Source of the DNA: Pleomorphovibrio marinus
GTDB lineage: Bacteria; Bacteroidota; Bacteroidia; Cytophagales; Cyclobacteriaceae
DNA length: 64,000 nt
Assembly (NCBI RefSeq): GCF_003347495.1
Contig: NZ_QCXY01000013.1
Span: 151,867 to 215,866, forward strand
Reading direction: 5' to 3'
The first letter of the stretch is position 1, and the number at the start of each line of letters is the position of its first letter. The notes beneath the pieces were generated by a model. It was not told the origin of the DNA, made no database searches, and worked only from the letters and a program-made list of their open reading frames with translations. Made by a program: the position numbers and the translations under genes. Positions 53,844-62,367 of this stretch are shown here, in pieces.

Positions 53844-54009
53844 CATGAAATGCCCATGAGAAAGAATCCTCCCATAGGGGGATGATTATCCAGGGCATTC
53901 CCCCGAATCGAGTCCCCCAAATCGAGTTCGGGGCAGGCTACCTGCCTGACGGTTTACCGGCCGAAGGCATGGCAGTCAGGTCTTACCATGGAAAGACAAC
54001 TATAAACAT
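53844..54009 (+). repeat. Dispersed leader element, copy C (longest form)
   Basis: Begins CATGAAATGCCCATGAGAAA, very similar to copy M. It continues with GGGGGATGATTATCCAGGGC, then a long insertion containing CCCGAATCGAGTCCCCC, GTTCGGGGCAGGCTA and a GACGG...CAGTCAGG segment. It ends GACAACTATAAACAT, where the other copies have ATATAAACAC. The following bases are ATAAAA rather than ATGAAA, and the next gene starts 115 bases later (54125). Confidence 0.7.
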
Positions 54010-54124
54010 ATAAAAAGTTAGCGATTCAATTTTCTTTATTGGGGAAAACTTACTTTGAAAATTTCCGTAACTTCCAAAAGAATAAACACCTTGTTTGGGG
54101 TAGCCATATTTCAGTTTTTAAATT

Positions 54125-55216
54125 ATGAATAAGGATTACTGCTTGTTAGCGTTGTTTTTTGTTATATCATCAGTGGAATGTTCTTTTGGACAATCCTACC
54201 TTAACCTTCAAGTTTCCAGAGGATATACCTTAGCCCATCACCAAGAACTACGAGACATCCAGGGCATTCCAAATATTTTCAAGGTGGATTATGGTTTTAT
54301 CCTTAAGGATAAAGCATACCAAAAAGCCTTGGGAAACCCCGAGGCGGGATTGAGCCTGACCTTCATGGATCATGACAACAGCTATACGGGGCGGTCATTG
54401 TCTTTAAGTAGTTATTTGCAGCCCCAAATTCTGGGCAATGAAAGGCACGGTTTATATGGCAGATTAGGATTAGGCATAAGTTATGTGGAAAATCCATACG
54501 ACTATCACGATAATCCCCTTCAACTGGCCATTGGTTCCAAGATTAATTTTTTTGGCGAGGGTCAACTTATTTATAGCTACTGGGTGAGTGAGACATTCCG
54601 GCTGCAGGTTCAAGGGGGGATCACTCATATCAGCAATGCAGCCCGTAAGCTACCCAATTCAGGCCTTAACATTATACATGCAGGTGTAGGGGGGGCTATG
54701 AAGCTATCCAAAGAGAGCAAACCTGCTTGGAAATCCTTTAATCATCCCGAAAAGGAACATGAGCTTGGCAAATGGACTCCTCTTGTTTTTGGAAAGTTGG
54801 GACTTAAGAGTATCAGGGTGCTTAACTATAAGTCTTTTCCAGTCGCTGCGGCCACCCTTCAGGCTGGCTACCGATATAGCTTGTTGGGCTCCTATTTACT
54901 AGGGTTGGATGTGGATTTCAACGATGGGTATATTCAGGAGCGCAGGGAAGTGAATCGACACCTGGAAGAACCAATAAGTTTTCATCGGTTAAGGTGGGCA
55001 CTGACTGCCGGGCATGAATTTCACATGAACAAATTGAGTCTTGTCACCCAGTTGGGAGTGTATGTGCATAGTCCCCATTCCGGGCATCCTCTAATGTATC
55101 AACGTTATGGGTTGCATTATAGGATCAGCAAAAATTGGCTGGTTGGGGCAACCTTAAGGGCCCATGGTGGCCGTGCGGATTATATGGAGTGGACCCTGGG
55201 TAGGAAGTTGTGGTAA
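54125..55216 (+). CDS. Acyloxyacyl hydrolase / PagL-like lipid A deacylase barrel
   Basis: A 363-residue outer membrane protein with a signal peptide ending ECSFGQ. The PagL-type active segment GGITHISNAARKLPNSGLNI at about residues 164-183 supplies the expected His and Ser, and repeated barrel strands surround it (LYGRLGLGISYVEN, ALTAGHEFHMNKLSLVTQLG). PagL removes the 3-O acyl chain of lipid A. The protein is about twice as long as Pseudomonas PagL, with a second barrel-like half, typical of the Bacteroidota acyloxyacyl hydrolase group. Single gene. Confidence 0.82.
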   Translation: MNKDYCLLALFFVISSVECSFGQSYLNLQVSRGYTLAHHQELRDIQGIPNIFKVDYGFILKDKAYQKALGNPEAGLSLTFMDHDNSYTGRSLSLSSYLQPQILGNERHGLYGRLGLGISYVENPYDYHDNPLQLAIGSKINFFGEGQLIYSYWVSETFRLQVQGGITHISNAARKLPNSGLNIIHAGVGGAMKLSKESKPAWKSFNHPEKEHELGKWTPLVFGKLGLKSIRVLNYKSFPVAAATLQAGYRYSLLGSYLLGLDVDFNDGYIQERREVNRHLEEPISFHRLRWALTAGHEFHMNKLSLVTQLGVYVHSPHSGHPLMYQRYGLHYRISKNWLVGATLRAHGGRADYMEWTLGRKLW

Positions 55217-55457
55217 TTCACTTCCTTCCTCAAGGGAAAGGTTTGAATGTCTCTACTCCGGTAAAAAGAGGGGGTTCATCTCCATTGAACAAATACTCGA
55301 CTCCGGTCAATTTATTAGGTGCCGTTGTTCATCAATTCATAAAGTAAGACGAGAAAATACGAAAAAATTCTCTTTAAAGTAGTGGTATTGCCGCTTTGGA
55401 CTGTCTATATTGTAAGGAGACCGAAATATTTCTGGAACCTTTATTCTGTACAATTAA

Positions 55458-55991
55458 GTGAACGGTACTGAAGATGAATTAATAGAGCGATTGAGCAATG
55501 GGGATTCCAGTGCCTTGAGGTATTTGTTTGACTTACACTACCTAGGGCTCTGTCGGTATGCATTTACCTATCTGAAAGATATGGACGAGGCGGAGGATGT
55601 GGTACAAGGCCTATTTGTGGATATTTGGGAAAAACGTAGTTCCTTGAATATTAATCAATCTGTAAAGCAATACTTTTATAAAGCTGTTTACTTCAGGTGT
55701 ATTAATGCCCAGGAGCACAAACAAGTGAGGAAAAAGTATGCCGAACAGGAGGCTTTCTTTCCTGCAGGGAATTCACCAACAGAGCAGGATGGTGAGGAGA
55801 AGCGATTGGCAATACAAAAGGCTTTGGAAAAACTTCCCGAAAAATGCAAGCAGGTTTTTGTGTTAAGTAGGTTTGAGGAAATGAAATACGTGGAAATTGC
55901 AGATAAAATGGGCATTTCCAAAAACACCGTTGAAAATCACATGGGTAAGGCCTTGAGGCTTTTAAGAGCAGAACTTAAGCATTTGATTTAA
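55458..55991 (+). CDS. ECF RNA polymerase sigma factor (FecI/SigB-like, Bacteroidota type)
   Basis: A 177-residue sigma factor that begins at GTG 55458. Region 2 is at about 10-80 (LFDLHYLGLCRYAFTYLKDM, DEAEDVVQGLFVDIWEKR) and region 4 at about 115-170 (ALEKLPEKCKQVFVLSRFEE, VEIADKMGISKNTVENHMGK). It lies 13 bases before a FecR-type anti-sigma gene, so it should be held inactive until the membrane signal chain releases it. Its likely targets are the genes next to it, and possibly itself. Confidence 0.94.
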   Translation: MNGTEDELIERLSNGDSSALRYLFDLHYLGLCRYAFTYLKDMDEAEDVVQGLFVDIWEKRSSLNINQSVKQYFYKAVYFRCINAQEHKQVRKKYAEQEAFFPAGNSPTEQDGEEKRLAIQKALEKLPEKCKQVFVLSRFEEMKYVEIADKMGISKNTVENHMGKALRLLRAELKHLI

Positions 55992-56004
55992 AAGAAGAAG
56001 AAAG

Positions 56005-56982
56005 GTGAAAAGGAAAAAGGCAACTATCAACGATGATGTGATCATCAAATACCTTGCTGGAGAAGCCAGTCCGGAGGAGGCCCTCTCTTTGGAGGAATGG
56101 CTGGATTTGGAGGAAAATAGGCAGGTTTTTGAAGAATTTCGACAGGTTTACCTCTTCACCTATCCAGATGAGGACTCCCCAGGAATTGATAAAGACAGCG
56201 CATGGGATACTATTAAAAAGAGAACCACCTTGGATGCCCCTAAACGGGTATGGTTTTTTCAGCGTACTGTTCCCAAAATCGCAGCATTTATGATGCTGTT
56301 TTTGTTGAGTGCCGTTTCCTTGTTTTACTTTTTCCTAGGAACTGGGCAAGAGGTAATGGTTATGGAAACGCAAGATAACCTCCAAACTTTTGAGTTGCCT
56401 GATGGTTCTATGCTAAGTCTGCATAAGTTTTCCATTGTGTCCTATGAGGAGAACTTTGGCGATGGACATAGAAAAGTGACCTTAGAAAAAGGAGAGGGTT
56501 TCTTTGAGGTAATGCCCCATGACAGTGAGGCATTTGTGGTTCAAACTGAGCAGGGTGAAATTGAGGTGCTTGGTACAGTCTTTAATGCAAAGCTGGACCC
56601 GGATGTCTTGGAAGTGGTAGTAGCTAAAGGGAAAGTCAAGTTATCCTCAGAGGAGGATGCAACAACCCTTGAAGGGGGCCAATCAGGTTGGAGCCGGGCC
56701 GGAAAAATAACCGTAGAGAACCAGTTAAATGTGAATTATTTTGCATATGCTACTGGAATTTTGGTGTTTGAGGAGACCCCATTAAGGGAAATAGTGGAGA
56801 TTATAGAGAAAACCTATGGCAAATCAGTGAAGGTGAGCGAGGCAAGTATTTTAAATTGTCATTTGACGGGTACATTTGATGGGATTTCTATGGAAAATTT
56901 GGTTAATTTGATAGCGGAAACATTGAATCTTTCTGTAGCAGAAAATGAAGAGGGGTATATTTTGGAGGGTAATGGTTGCTAG
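56005..56982 (+). CDS. FecR-family anti-sigma regulator
   Basis: A 325-residue inner membrane protein that starts at GTG 56005 behind a purine-rich tract. The cytoplasmic N-terminal part (residues 1-85: IIKYLAGEASPEEALSLEEW) binds the sigma factor. A membrane helix lies near 92-112 (AAFMMLFLLSAVSLFYFFLG), followed by the periplasmic FecR domain (TFELPDGSMLSLHKFS, VEVLGTVFNAK) and a DUF4974-like end. The tail overlaps the next gene by 38 bases. In known systems it receives the signal from the STN domain of an outer membrane receptor. Confidence 0.93.
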   Translation: MKRKKATINDDVIIKYLAGEASPEEALSLEEWLDLEENRQVFEEFRQVYLFTYPDEDSPGIDKDSAWDTIKKRTTLDAPKRVWFFQRTVPKIAAFMMLFLLSAVSLFYFFLGTGQEVMVMETQDNLQTFELPDGSMLSLHKFSIVSYEENFGDGHRKVTLEKGEGFFEVMPHDSEAFVVQTEQGEIEVLGTVFNAKLDPDVLEVVVAKGKVKLSSEEDATTLEGGQSGWSRAGKITVENQLNVNYFAYATGILVFEETPLREIVEIIEKTYGKSVKVSEASILNCHLTGTFDGISMENLVNLIAETLNLSVAENEEGYILEGNGC

Positions 56983-58171
56983 CATTTTTTATGCTATACA
57001 CATACTATTGCCCAATTTGTCCTTCGCCCAGCACACAAATAGCCCCGACTCTTATCACATTAGTGTGAAGAATTCCACCTTTTCAGAACTGGTAGATCGT
57101 TTAACCCAAAGCACAGGGTTAAATTTTATTTATAGTTCCAATAATGTGGATACGCAGACACCTGTATCCATATCCGCAAGGGGGAATACCGTGGAAGAGT
57201 TGTTTTCTGAAATTAGTGCTCTTTTAGGTATTACTTTCCAATTAAACGAAAGGCACGTCGTCATAAAAGGACAGCTCGTAACCCGGGAAAGTGCCTTTTT
57301 GGCCACCAAGGAGAAGACCGATAATTCTCTTGAGGAGGAGGAATATAAAAATTCCATCCAAAGAACGAAGGCAGAGGTACTCGCCAAAGAGTCCCCTAGG
57401 CTTCCACTGGAATATTACCTTAGATACCCTAAATTCGACGAGCCCCTGCAATCTGGCTTTTTCGGCCATTCCCGGATATACAAGGGAAGGCCCATGTGGA
57501 TGCGAAAATTGAACCTTGGTTTGGGAATGTTGACCAGTGATATTGGGACAGGCCTGGAACTTACTCCAGGTTATGGCTCTGCTTATTTTGTCCTACAACC
57601 CATCTGGCAACATAATAATGGGTTTACCATGGGGTATGGTGCTGGAGTGGCTTTGCCAGAATTTTTAGGTTTCCGAATTAACATAAATTACATATATGCA
57701 GGAATAAATTTCCAGGAACCCATTTCTGCAGAGGAATACACTCCGGACCCCTCCTCTGTATTGCCTAAGCCTTCTCGGATGGAATTCGTGAACCAAAGGC
57801 TGAATCAAATGGGGAGCTTTGACGTGGGAAGATACAGTCCCAGGTCATCCGTCAATATTCATCAGCATCAGGTAAATATCTTGTTTAACTATCATCTAAC
57901 GGAAAAAGTGAGGTTACAGCTTGGGCCAACTTTTAATTTTGCTTCTACTACCACTTGGGTGGATAATTGGCATAAAGTTTTTTCCCATGCTGGGGAGTAC
58001 ATTCAAAGTGATAGAAGAGGAGGTTACCCCGCACCAGCACCCGCATTGCCAAATTTTGAACAGCAAGGGATTAGGGACTTTGCTAGCAGCTTTGAGCCAG
58101 AAAAGATCAGTAATTTTTGGGTAGGTTGGAGAGCAGGGATTATCTATAAATTTCAACTCTTTGACAATTAA
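56945..58171 (+). CDS. STN-domain protein fused to an outer membrane barrel
   Basis: A 408-residue protein that starts inside the FecR gene. Signal peptide to about residue 29 (NLSFAQ), then an STN (secretin/TonB N-terminal) domain at about 35-110 (FSELVDRLTQSTGLNFIYSS, VEELFSEISALLGITFQLNE, HVVIKG). The remainder (about 165-408) is barrel-like (LNLGLGMLTSDIGTGLEL, FNYHLTEKVRLQLGPTFNF). No plug domain and no SusC-like size, so it is not a TonB-dependent receptor in the usual sense. The STN domain is positioned to touch the FecR protein. What signal it senses is unknown. Confidence 0.8.
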   Translation: MKRGIFWRVMVASIFYAIHILLPNLSFAQHTNSPDSYHISVKNSTFSELVDRLTQSTGLNFIYSSNNVDTQTPVSISARGNTVEELFSEISALLGITFQLNERHVVIKGQLVTRESAFLATKEKTDNSLEEEEYKNSIQRTKAEVLAKESPRLPLEYYLRYPKFDEPLQSGFFGHSRIYKGRPMWMRKLNLGLGMLTSDIGTGLELTPGYGSAYFVLQPIWQHNNGFTMGYGAGVALPEFLGFRININYIYAGINFQEPISAEEYTPDPSSVLPKPSRMEFVNQRLNQMGSFDVGRYSPRSSVNIHQHQVNILFNYHLTEKVRLQLGPTFNFASTTTWVDNWHKVFSHAGEYIQSDRRGGYPAPAPALPNFEQQGIRDFASSFEPEKISNFWVGWRAGIIYKFQLFDN

Positions 58172-58402
58172 ATTCTAGTACGATTGTACCCGAATTGTTT
58201 CCAGCACCCCCTTTTTTTCCCTCCTAAAACAGGAGGGGGAGAGGTGGAGACTCGTTGACTTTGCCCAGGAAGGCGGGTTGATTTTTAGAAGCCGCTTTGC
58301 CGCTGTTCGGGATTGGTAATCCCCCAGAACAAGATCTGAAGCAATGTTCTAGAAAAGTAAAGGCTCCGAAATCCAAAATATTTTCACGAAGATGTGCAGC
58401 CT

Positions 58403-58452
58403 GCGGATTACAAATCCGCTTTATCTGTTCTCGAAATTGCAAATTTCGAGAA
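58403..58452. repeat. REP-like twin hairpin element
   Basis: Two perfect short hairpins spaced eight bases apart: GCGGATT-ACA-AATCCGC (58403-58419) and TTCTCGAAATT-GCA-AATTTCGAGAA (58428-58452). Pairs of this type are scattered through many Bacteroidota genomes and often give spurious protein predictions containing ADYKSAL, as the overlapping frame does here. Probably mobilised by RAYT transposases; none is in this window. Confidence 0.75.
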
Positions 58453-58538
58453 ACGGAGTGTTTTTGGTGAATTTGATGGATTTATCGAATGGGGTACCAG
58501 TCCGAATAATTGGTCACGGGGTTCAACCCTTTCCCGGG

Positions 58539-58597
58539 CATCCCAGTGTGTGACTAGCTCGTCATGCCCTGACTGCCGTCAGGACAGGCTCGATTTC
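58539..58597 (-). repeat. Dispersed leader element, partial copy D (inverted)
   Basis: The reverse complement differs from bases 48902-48960 of copy B at only two of 59 positions, including the CCTGACGGCAGTCAGG hairpin. It lacks the distal part of the element with the TATAAACAC end, and no gene start follows it. Confidence 0.8.
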
Positions 58598-58695
58598 CTT
58601 TTTGATTATGTAAATGTAAACACAAACAGAGCAGCAGGTACGATTAAGTCAAATTAGGGGGTGATTTCCCTTTATTTATAGATTGACCATTTAGG

Positions 58696-59226
58696 CTATT
58701 TGTTTGAATCCCCAAAGTCAAAAAGGGATTTCAGTTCGGTGGCGTCTTGGGGATCCATTCTTTTGCCCAAAATAAGCCTAAGCTGCCTCCTTCTCAGTGC
58801 GCCTTCAAAGAGTTCGGTTTCATTTTCCGTCTCCGGTACCAGCTCCGGCACTTTCACGGGTTTGCCACCTTCATCCACTGCCACAAAGGTAAAAAAGGCC
58901 CTGTGGGTGGTGATTTTGCTGTTTGCTGGAATGTCCTCCGCAAAGACCTCAATATACACTTCCATGGAGGTGTTGAAGGCACGGGTTACCTGTGCCTTCA
59001 GCGTGACCACATTGCCCAAAGCTATGGGGTTTTTGAAAGAAATGCTGTCTGCGGAGGCGGTTACCACGATGCTGTTGGAATGCCGCTGTGCTGAAATGGC
59101 GGCCACCACATCCATCCAATGCATCAGCTTACCCCCCATGAGGTTGTTGAGGGTATTGGTGTCGTTGGGGAGCACCATCTCTGTCATGGTGACCTCGGAA
59201 TCTTTGACGTATTTTTTTTTGGACAT
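58696..59226 (-). CDS. Acyl-CoA thioesterase (hot-dog fold)
   Basis: A 176-residue hydrolase of the YciA/Acot type: VLPNDTNTLNNLMGGKLMHW has the Asn-x-x-Gly-Gly-x-x-Met-x-x-Met/Asp pattern, followed by VVTASADSISFKNPI and VYIEVFAEDI. It frees fatty acids from CoA. Single cytoplasmic domain; probably hexameric as in the family. The C-terminal 25 residues (RRRQLRLILGKRM) are basic. Stands alone between a repeat region and pcm. Confidence 0.9.
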   Translation of the reverse strand: MSKKKYVKDSEVTMTEMVLPNDTNTLNNLMGGKLMHWMDVVAAISAQRHSNSIVVTASADSISFKNPIALGNVVTLKAQVTRAFNTSMEVYIEVFAEDIPANSKITTHRAFFTFVAVDEGGKPVKVPELVPETENETELFEGALRRRQLRLILGKRMDPQDATELKSLFDFGDSNK

Positions 59227-59277
59227 TTATCTGTTGATTCGTTGACGTATTAGGATGTATTCTAGACTTAGATAGGT

Positions 59278-59940
59278 TTACTTTGTCCAACCTTTTTCTC
59301 CCAGAAGAGGAACGAAGGAGAAATGATCAAAACTTTCCTGTACAATATGCTTTTCCGTTTTTTTTGTAAGCTTAAGCATTTTTTGGGTGTTGCGGTCCCC
59401 CACTGGGATTACCAGCACACCACCCACACTTAGTTGTTTCAAAAGTGAATTGGGGACCACCGGAGCACCGGCCGTAACCAATATCCTTTCAAATGGTGCC
59501 TCACCGGGTAATCCCTGGCTACCATCACCGTGATAATGATGGATAGTGATGCCTATTCTTGGCAGAAACTTTTTGGTGTTTTTGTAAAGCCTTTCGTTGA
59601 ACTCAATAGAGTGAACATCAGCCCCCATAAGAAACAAAACCCCTGCTTGATATCCTGAACCTGTGCCAATTTCCAGTACTTTGTGTCCATGCTGCACGTC
59701 CAATAAGGAGGATTGGAATGCCACCGTGTAAGGCTGGGAAATGGTTTGTCCTTCGCCAATTGGGAATGCCTTGTCCTGATAGGCATGGCTTAAAAGTGCA
59801 GAGTCGAAAAAAAAGTGCCTGGGGAGTGTGTTCATAGCTTCCAATACCCCCGGATGGGAAATCCCTTTTTGCTTCAATGTGGCAATCAAGGTTTTTCTTT
59901 GTCCCTTGTGCAGATAAGAATCTTCCAATTTCAACATCAT
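59278..59940 (-). CDS. pcm: Protein-L-isoaspartate O-methyltransferase
   Basis: Repairs isoaspartyl sites in aged proteins by SAM-dependent methylation. Starting at the ATG at 59940 gives 220 residues, the normal length; the frame runs back to 60045 but that part is unlike the family and abuts the ribE start. Motifs: KAFPIGEGQTISQPYTVAFQ, SAM-binding VLEIGTGSGYQAGVL, and ILVTAGAPVVPNSLL with GGVLVIPVGDR. Divergent from riboflavin synthase. Confidence 0.94.
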   Translation of the reverse strand: MMLKLEDSYLHKGQRKTLIATLKQKGISHPGVLEAMNTLPRHFFFDSALLSHAYQDKAFPIGEGQTISQPYTVAFQSSLLDVQHGHKVLEIGTGSGYQAGVLFLMGADVHSIEFNERLYKNTKKFLPRIGITIHHYHGDGSQGLPGEAPFERILVTAGAPVVPNSLLKQLSVGGVLVIPVGDRNTQKMLKLTKKTEKHIVQESFDHFSFVPLLGEKGWTK

Positions 59941-60057
59941 ACCCACAAAATAAGTGACTTTATGCCGAGGTTTTATAAATGATAGGGGTAAATTTGAAAA
60001 TGTGCAGATAATTGTACTTTTTTGAAACCTTTTGCCCGCTTTCATAGATTATAAACT

Positions 60058-60651
60058 ATGTTTACTGGAATCGTAGAAACTTTGGGAAAAGTGGTTGCAC
60101 TTTCTCGGGAGGGTACCAATACCCACTTTGATATTCATACCCCCATCAATTCGTCTTTGAAGATAGACCAATCTGTAAGCCATAACGGAGTATGCCTTAC
60201 CGTGGTGGATGTAAGCCCCGAAAAATACAGGGTAACTGCCATCGATGAAACCCTTCAAAAAACCTCCCTCGGACAATGGAAAGAAGGGGATTTGGTGAAT
60301 TTGGAGCGCTGCATGCCTGCCGACGGCCGCTTTGATGGTCATATTGTACAGGGCCATGTGGACCAGGTGGGAACCGTGGAAAGCATAAAAGAAAAAGACG
60401 GAAGCTGGTTGTTTGACGTTTCCTTTGACCCCGGTACCGGAAATATCACGGTGGAAAAGGGGTCAATTACCATCAATGGCACCAGTCTTACCTGCTTCAA
60501 TTCTCGGCCTGGCAAATTTACAGTGGCCATCATCCCTTACACCTATGAGAACACGAACTTTCATCAACTTCAGGTAGGGGATAAGGTCAACCTGGAATTT
60601 GATATCGTTGGGAAATATATTCAGCGGATCATTAAGGGTTATCAGGGATAA
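60058..60651 (+). CDS. ribE: Riboflavin synthase alpha chain
   Basis: Converts two 6,7-dimethyl-8-ribityllumazine molecules into riboflavin. The 197-residue protein has the diagnostic start MFTGIVETLGKV and two lumazine-binding repeats: SVSHNGVCLTVVDVS with NLERC and DGHIVQGHVDQVG in the first half, GSITINGTSLTC and VNLEFDIVGKYIQR in the second. No FMN riboswitch is visible, and there is no room for one in the 117-base gap to pcm's chosen start. No other rib gene is near. Confidence 0.96.
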   Translation: MFTGIVETLGKVVALSREGTNTHFDIHTPINSSLKIDQSVSHNGVCLTVVDVSPEKYRVTAIDETLQKTSLGQWKEGDLVNLERCMPADGRFDGHIVQGHVDQVGTVESIKEKDGSWLFDVSFDPGTGNITVEKGSITINGTSLTCFNSRPGKFTVAIIPYTYENTNFHQLQVGDKVNLEFDIVGKYIQRIIKGYQG

Positions 60652-60744
60652 TTACCATTTTATTTTTTGTTTAATCTATCGTTGTCCCAATTTTTCGGAT
60701 TGTTGATGATGTATTCAGCTATGCGATGATAGGATTGTTCATCC

Positions 60745-61323
60745 TTAACTTTCCACTTTTTCCCTTCTAGCCTTAATCATCATAAAGCTGATTGCATAAT
60801 AGGTGATAAGGCCGGCCAGCATTCCCACCATGGCTCCTACCAGTATATCTGCGGGATAGTGGACGCCAAGGTAAACCCTGGTGTAGGAGATAATGGCCGC
60901 CCACAAAAACATCCATGAAAAAAGGGGCAATTTCTCCCTACCTATCAGCCAAAGGTACATGGCCAGGGCGAAGGTGTTGGAGGCATGGGAGGAGGCAAAG
61001 CCGTACATTCCCCCGCAGCCGGAGTAATTATTGATCATCCCCTCCCACCTGGGGTCGTGGCAGGGCCTTAACCTTTCGAAATAGGGTTTCATCACAGAGG
61101 AGGTGGACTGGTCGGCCAAAAATATTAGCAACAGCAGCCCTCCTGTGTACCAAACACCTGTTTGACCATACGTCCTGATAAGCATAAAGATGATCAAGAG
61201 GTATAGGGGTATCCAAATGTACCTTCCCGTAAGGGTATTCATCACGGGATCCAGCACGTCCAGTCTTTGGGCATTTAGCCACAAAAAAAGCGATTCATCC
61301 CATTCTCTGAGCTTCTCTATCAT
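60745..61323 (-). CDS. PAP2-family phosphatase
   Basis: A 192-residue membrane protein with five to six helices. All three PAP2 signatures are present: KPYFERLRPCHDP (K-x6-RP), FASSHASNTFALAM (PSGH variant SSHA) and YTRVYLGVHYPADI (SR-x5-H-x3-D, with Thr-Arg). It probably dephosphorylates a lipid such as undecaprenyl diphosphate or phosphatidic acid. The gene overlaps hemF by four bases. Confidence 0.92.
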   Translation of the reverse strand: MIEKLREWDESLFLWLNAQRLDVLDPVMNTLTGRYIWIPLYLLIIFMLIRTYGQTGVWYTGGLLLLIFLADQSTSSVMKPYFERLRPCHDPRWEGMINNYSGCGGMYGFASSHASNTFALAMYLWLIGREKLPLFSWMFLWAAIISYTRVYLGVHYPADILVGAMVGMLAGLITYYAISFMMIKARREKVES

Positions 61324-62234
61324 TTGGTTTCAGCGATCCAGTCTATTCCTTTTTTCAGGTGCTCCAGGGTATAGGCCTCCTGAGATCCCGGTGGTGGCTG
61401 ATGATCATATTCCCAGGTGGCCATAGGGGGCATGCTCATGAGTATGCTTTCCGTCCGGCCATTGGAATCCAACCCGAACTTGGTGCCGGCATCCCACACC
61501 AGGTTAAACTCCACATACCTGCCCCTGCGCATCTTTTGCCATTGCTCTTCTTTTTCCGAGTAGGGAAGGGCATGGTTTTTCTGCATCAGGTATCGGTATA
61601 TTTTTGGAAATAAATACCCTACCTTCTTCACAAATTCAAAGAGCTGGGTGACGGAAAGGGAGGGGCTTGCCTGTAGCCGGTCAAAGAAAATTCCCCCAAC
61701 CCCCCGGGTCTCGTCCCGGTGCTTCAAGTAGAAATAATCATCTGCCCAGGCCTTGAATCTGGGATAAAACTCAGGATGGAACTGGTCGCAGGTGGATTTC
61801 AATTGATTATGGAAGTAGGCCGCGTCCTCAGGCACTACATAATGGGGGGTAAGGTCTATTCCCCCGCCAAACCAGTAGGTGCCGTCACTCATTTCGAAAT
61901 AGCGGATGTTCATATGGATGATGGGCACCATGGGGCTGTGGGGGTGTATGACGATGGAAACGCCCGTGGCAAAAAAGTCCGATCCCTGTAATTTCAGTTT
62001 TTTCAACATCTTTTCAGGGGCAGGGCCGTGTACGGCCGAGAACGCCACCCCGCCTTTCTCTATGATGTTGCCGTTTTTCATCACCTTTGTCAAGCCACCA
62101 CCGCCTTCTTTTCTCTGCCAGTGATCCTTGATGAATACGCCCTTTCCGTCAGCCTTTTCCAGCTCCTCACAGATATGGGATTGGATTTGCCTAAACTCCT
62201 CTGCGATGATTTCTTTTGTTAATTCTGAGTTCAT
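61320..62234 (-). CDS. hemF: Oxygen-dependent coproporphyrinogen III oxidase
   Basis: Aerobic haem synthesis step from coproporphyrinogen III to protoporphyrinogen IX. The 304-residue protein shows FIKDHWQRKEGGGGLTKVM, STWFGGGIDLTPHY-like (GTYWFGGGIDLTPHYV), KHRDETRGVGGIFFD, RRGRYVEFNLVWDAGTKFGL and a final LMSMPPMATWEYDH, all family blocks. Presence implies an aerobic life style. Four-base overlap with the PAP2 gene. Confidence 0.97.
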   Translation of the reverse strand: MNSELTKEIIAEEFRQIQSHICEELEKADGKGVFIKDHWQRKEGGGGLTKVMKNGNIIEKGGVAFSAVHGPAPEKMLKKLKLQGSDFFATGVSIVIHPHSPMVPIIHMNIRYFEMSDGTYWFGGGIDLTPHYVVPEDAAYFHNQLKSTCDQFHPEFYPRFKAWADDYFYLKHRDETRGVGGIFFDRLQASPSLSVTQLFEFVKKVGYLFPKIYRYLMQKNHALPYSEKEEQWQKMRRGRYVEFNLVWDAGTKFGLDSNGRTESILMSMPPMATWEYDHQPPPGSQEAYTLEHLKKGIDWIAETK

Positions 62235-62367
62235 TTAGTAATCATTGTTTTTAGTGGTAATGTTTGGCACCACAGGGTCCACCCGGTTTTAAGCTTGGCC
62301 TTTGGGGAGTAAAAATATTTGCTCATTATAGTAGTAACACCAACAAATAATTAGGTTAACACAGAAC

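Noticed and set aside
58394..58657. 87-residue plus-strand frame containing ADYKSAL
   Set aside because: It is the translation of the REP-like twin hairpin and of the inverted leader repeat; ADYKSAL-type frames are well-known spurious predictions in Bacteroidota.
59941..60045. N-terminal extension of pcm
   Set aside because: The extra 35 residues do not resemble the family and reach to within 12 bases of the ribE start; ATG 59940 gives the normal length.
59941..60057. FMN riboswitch upstream of riboflavin synthase
   Set aside because: The gap is too short and none of the conserved RFN-element segments are visible.
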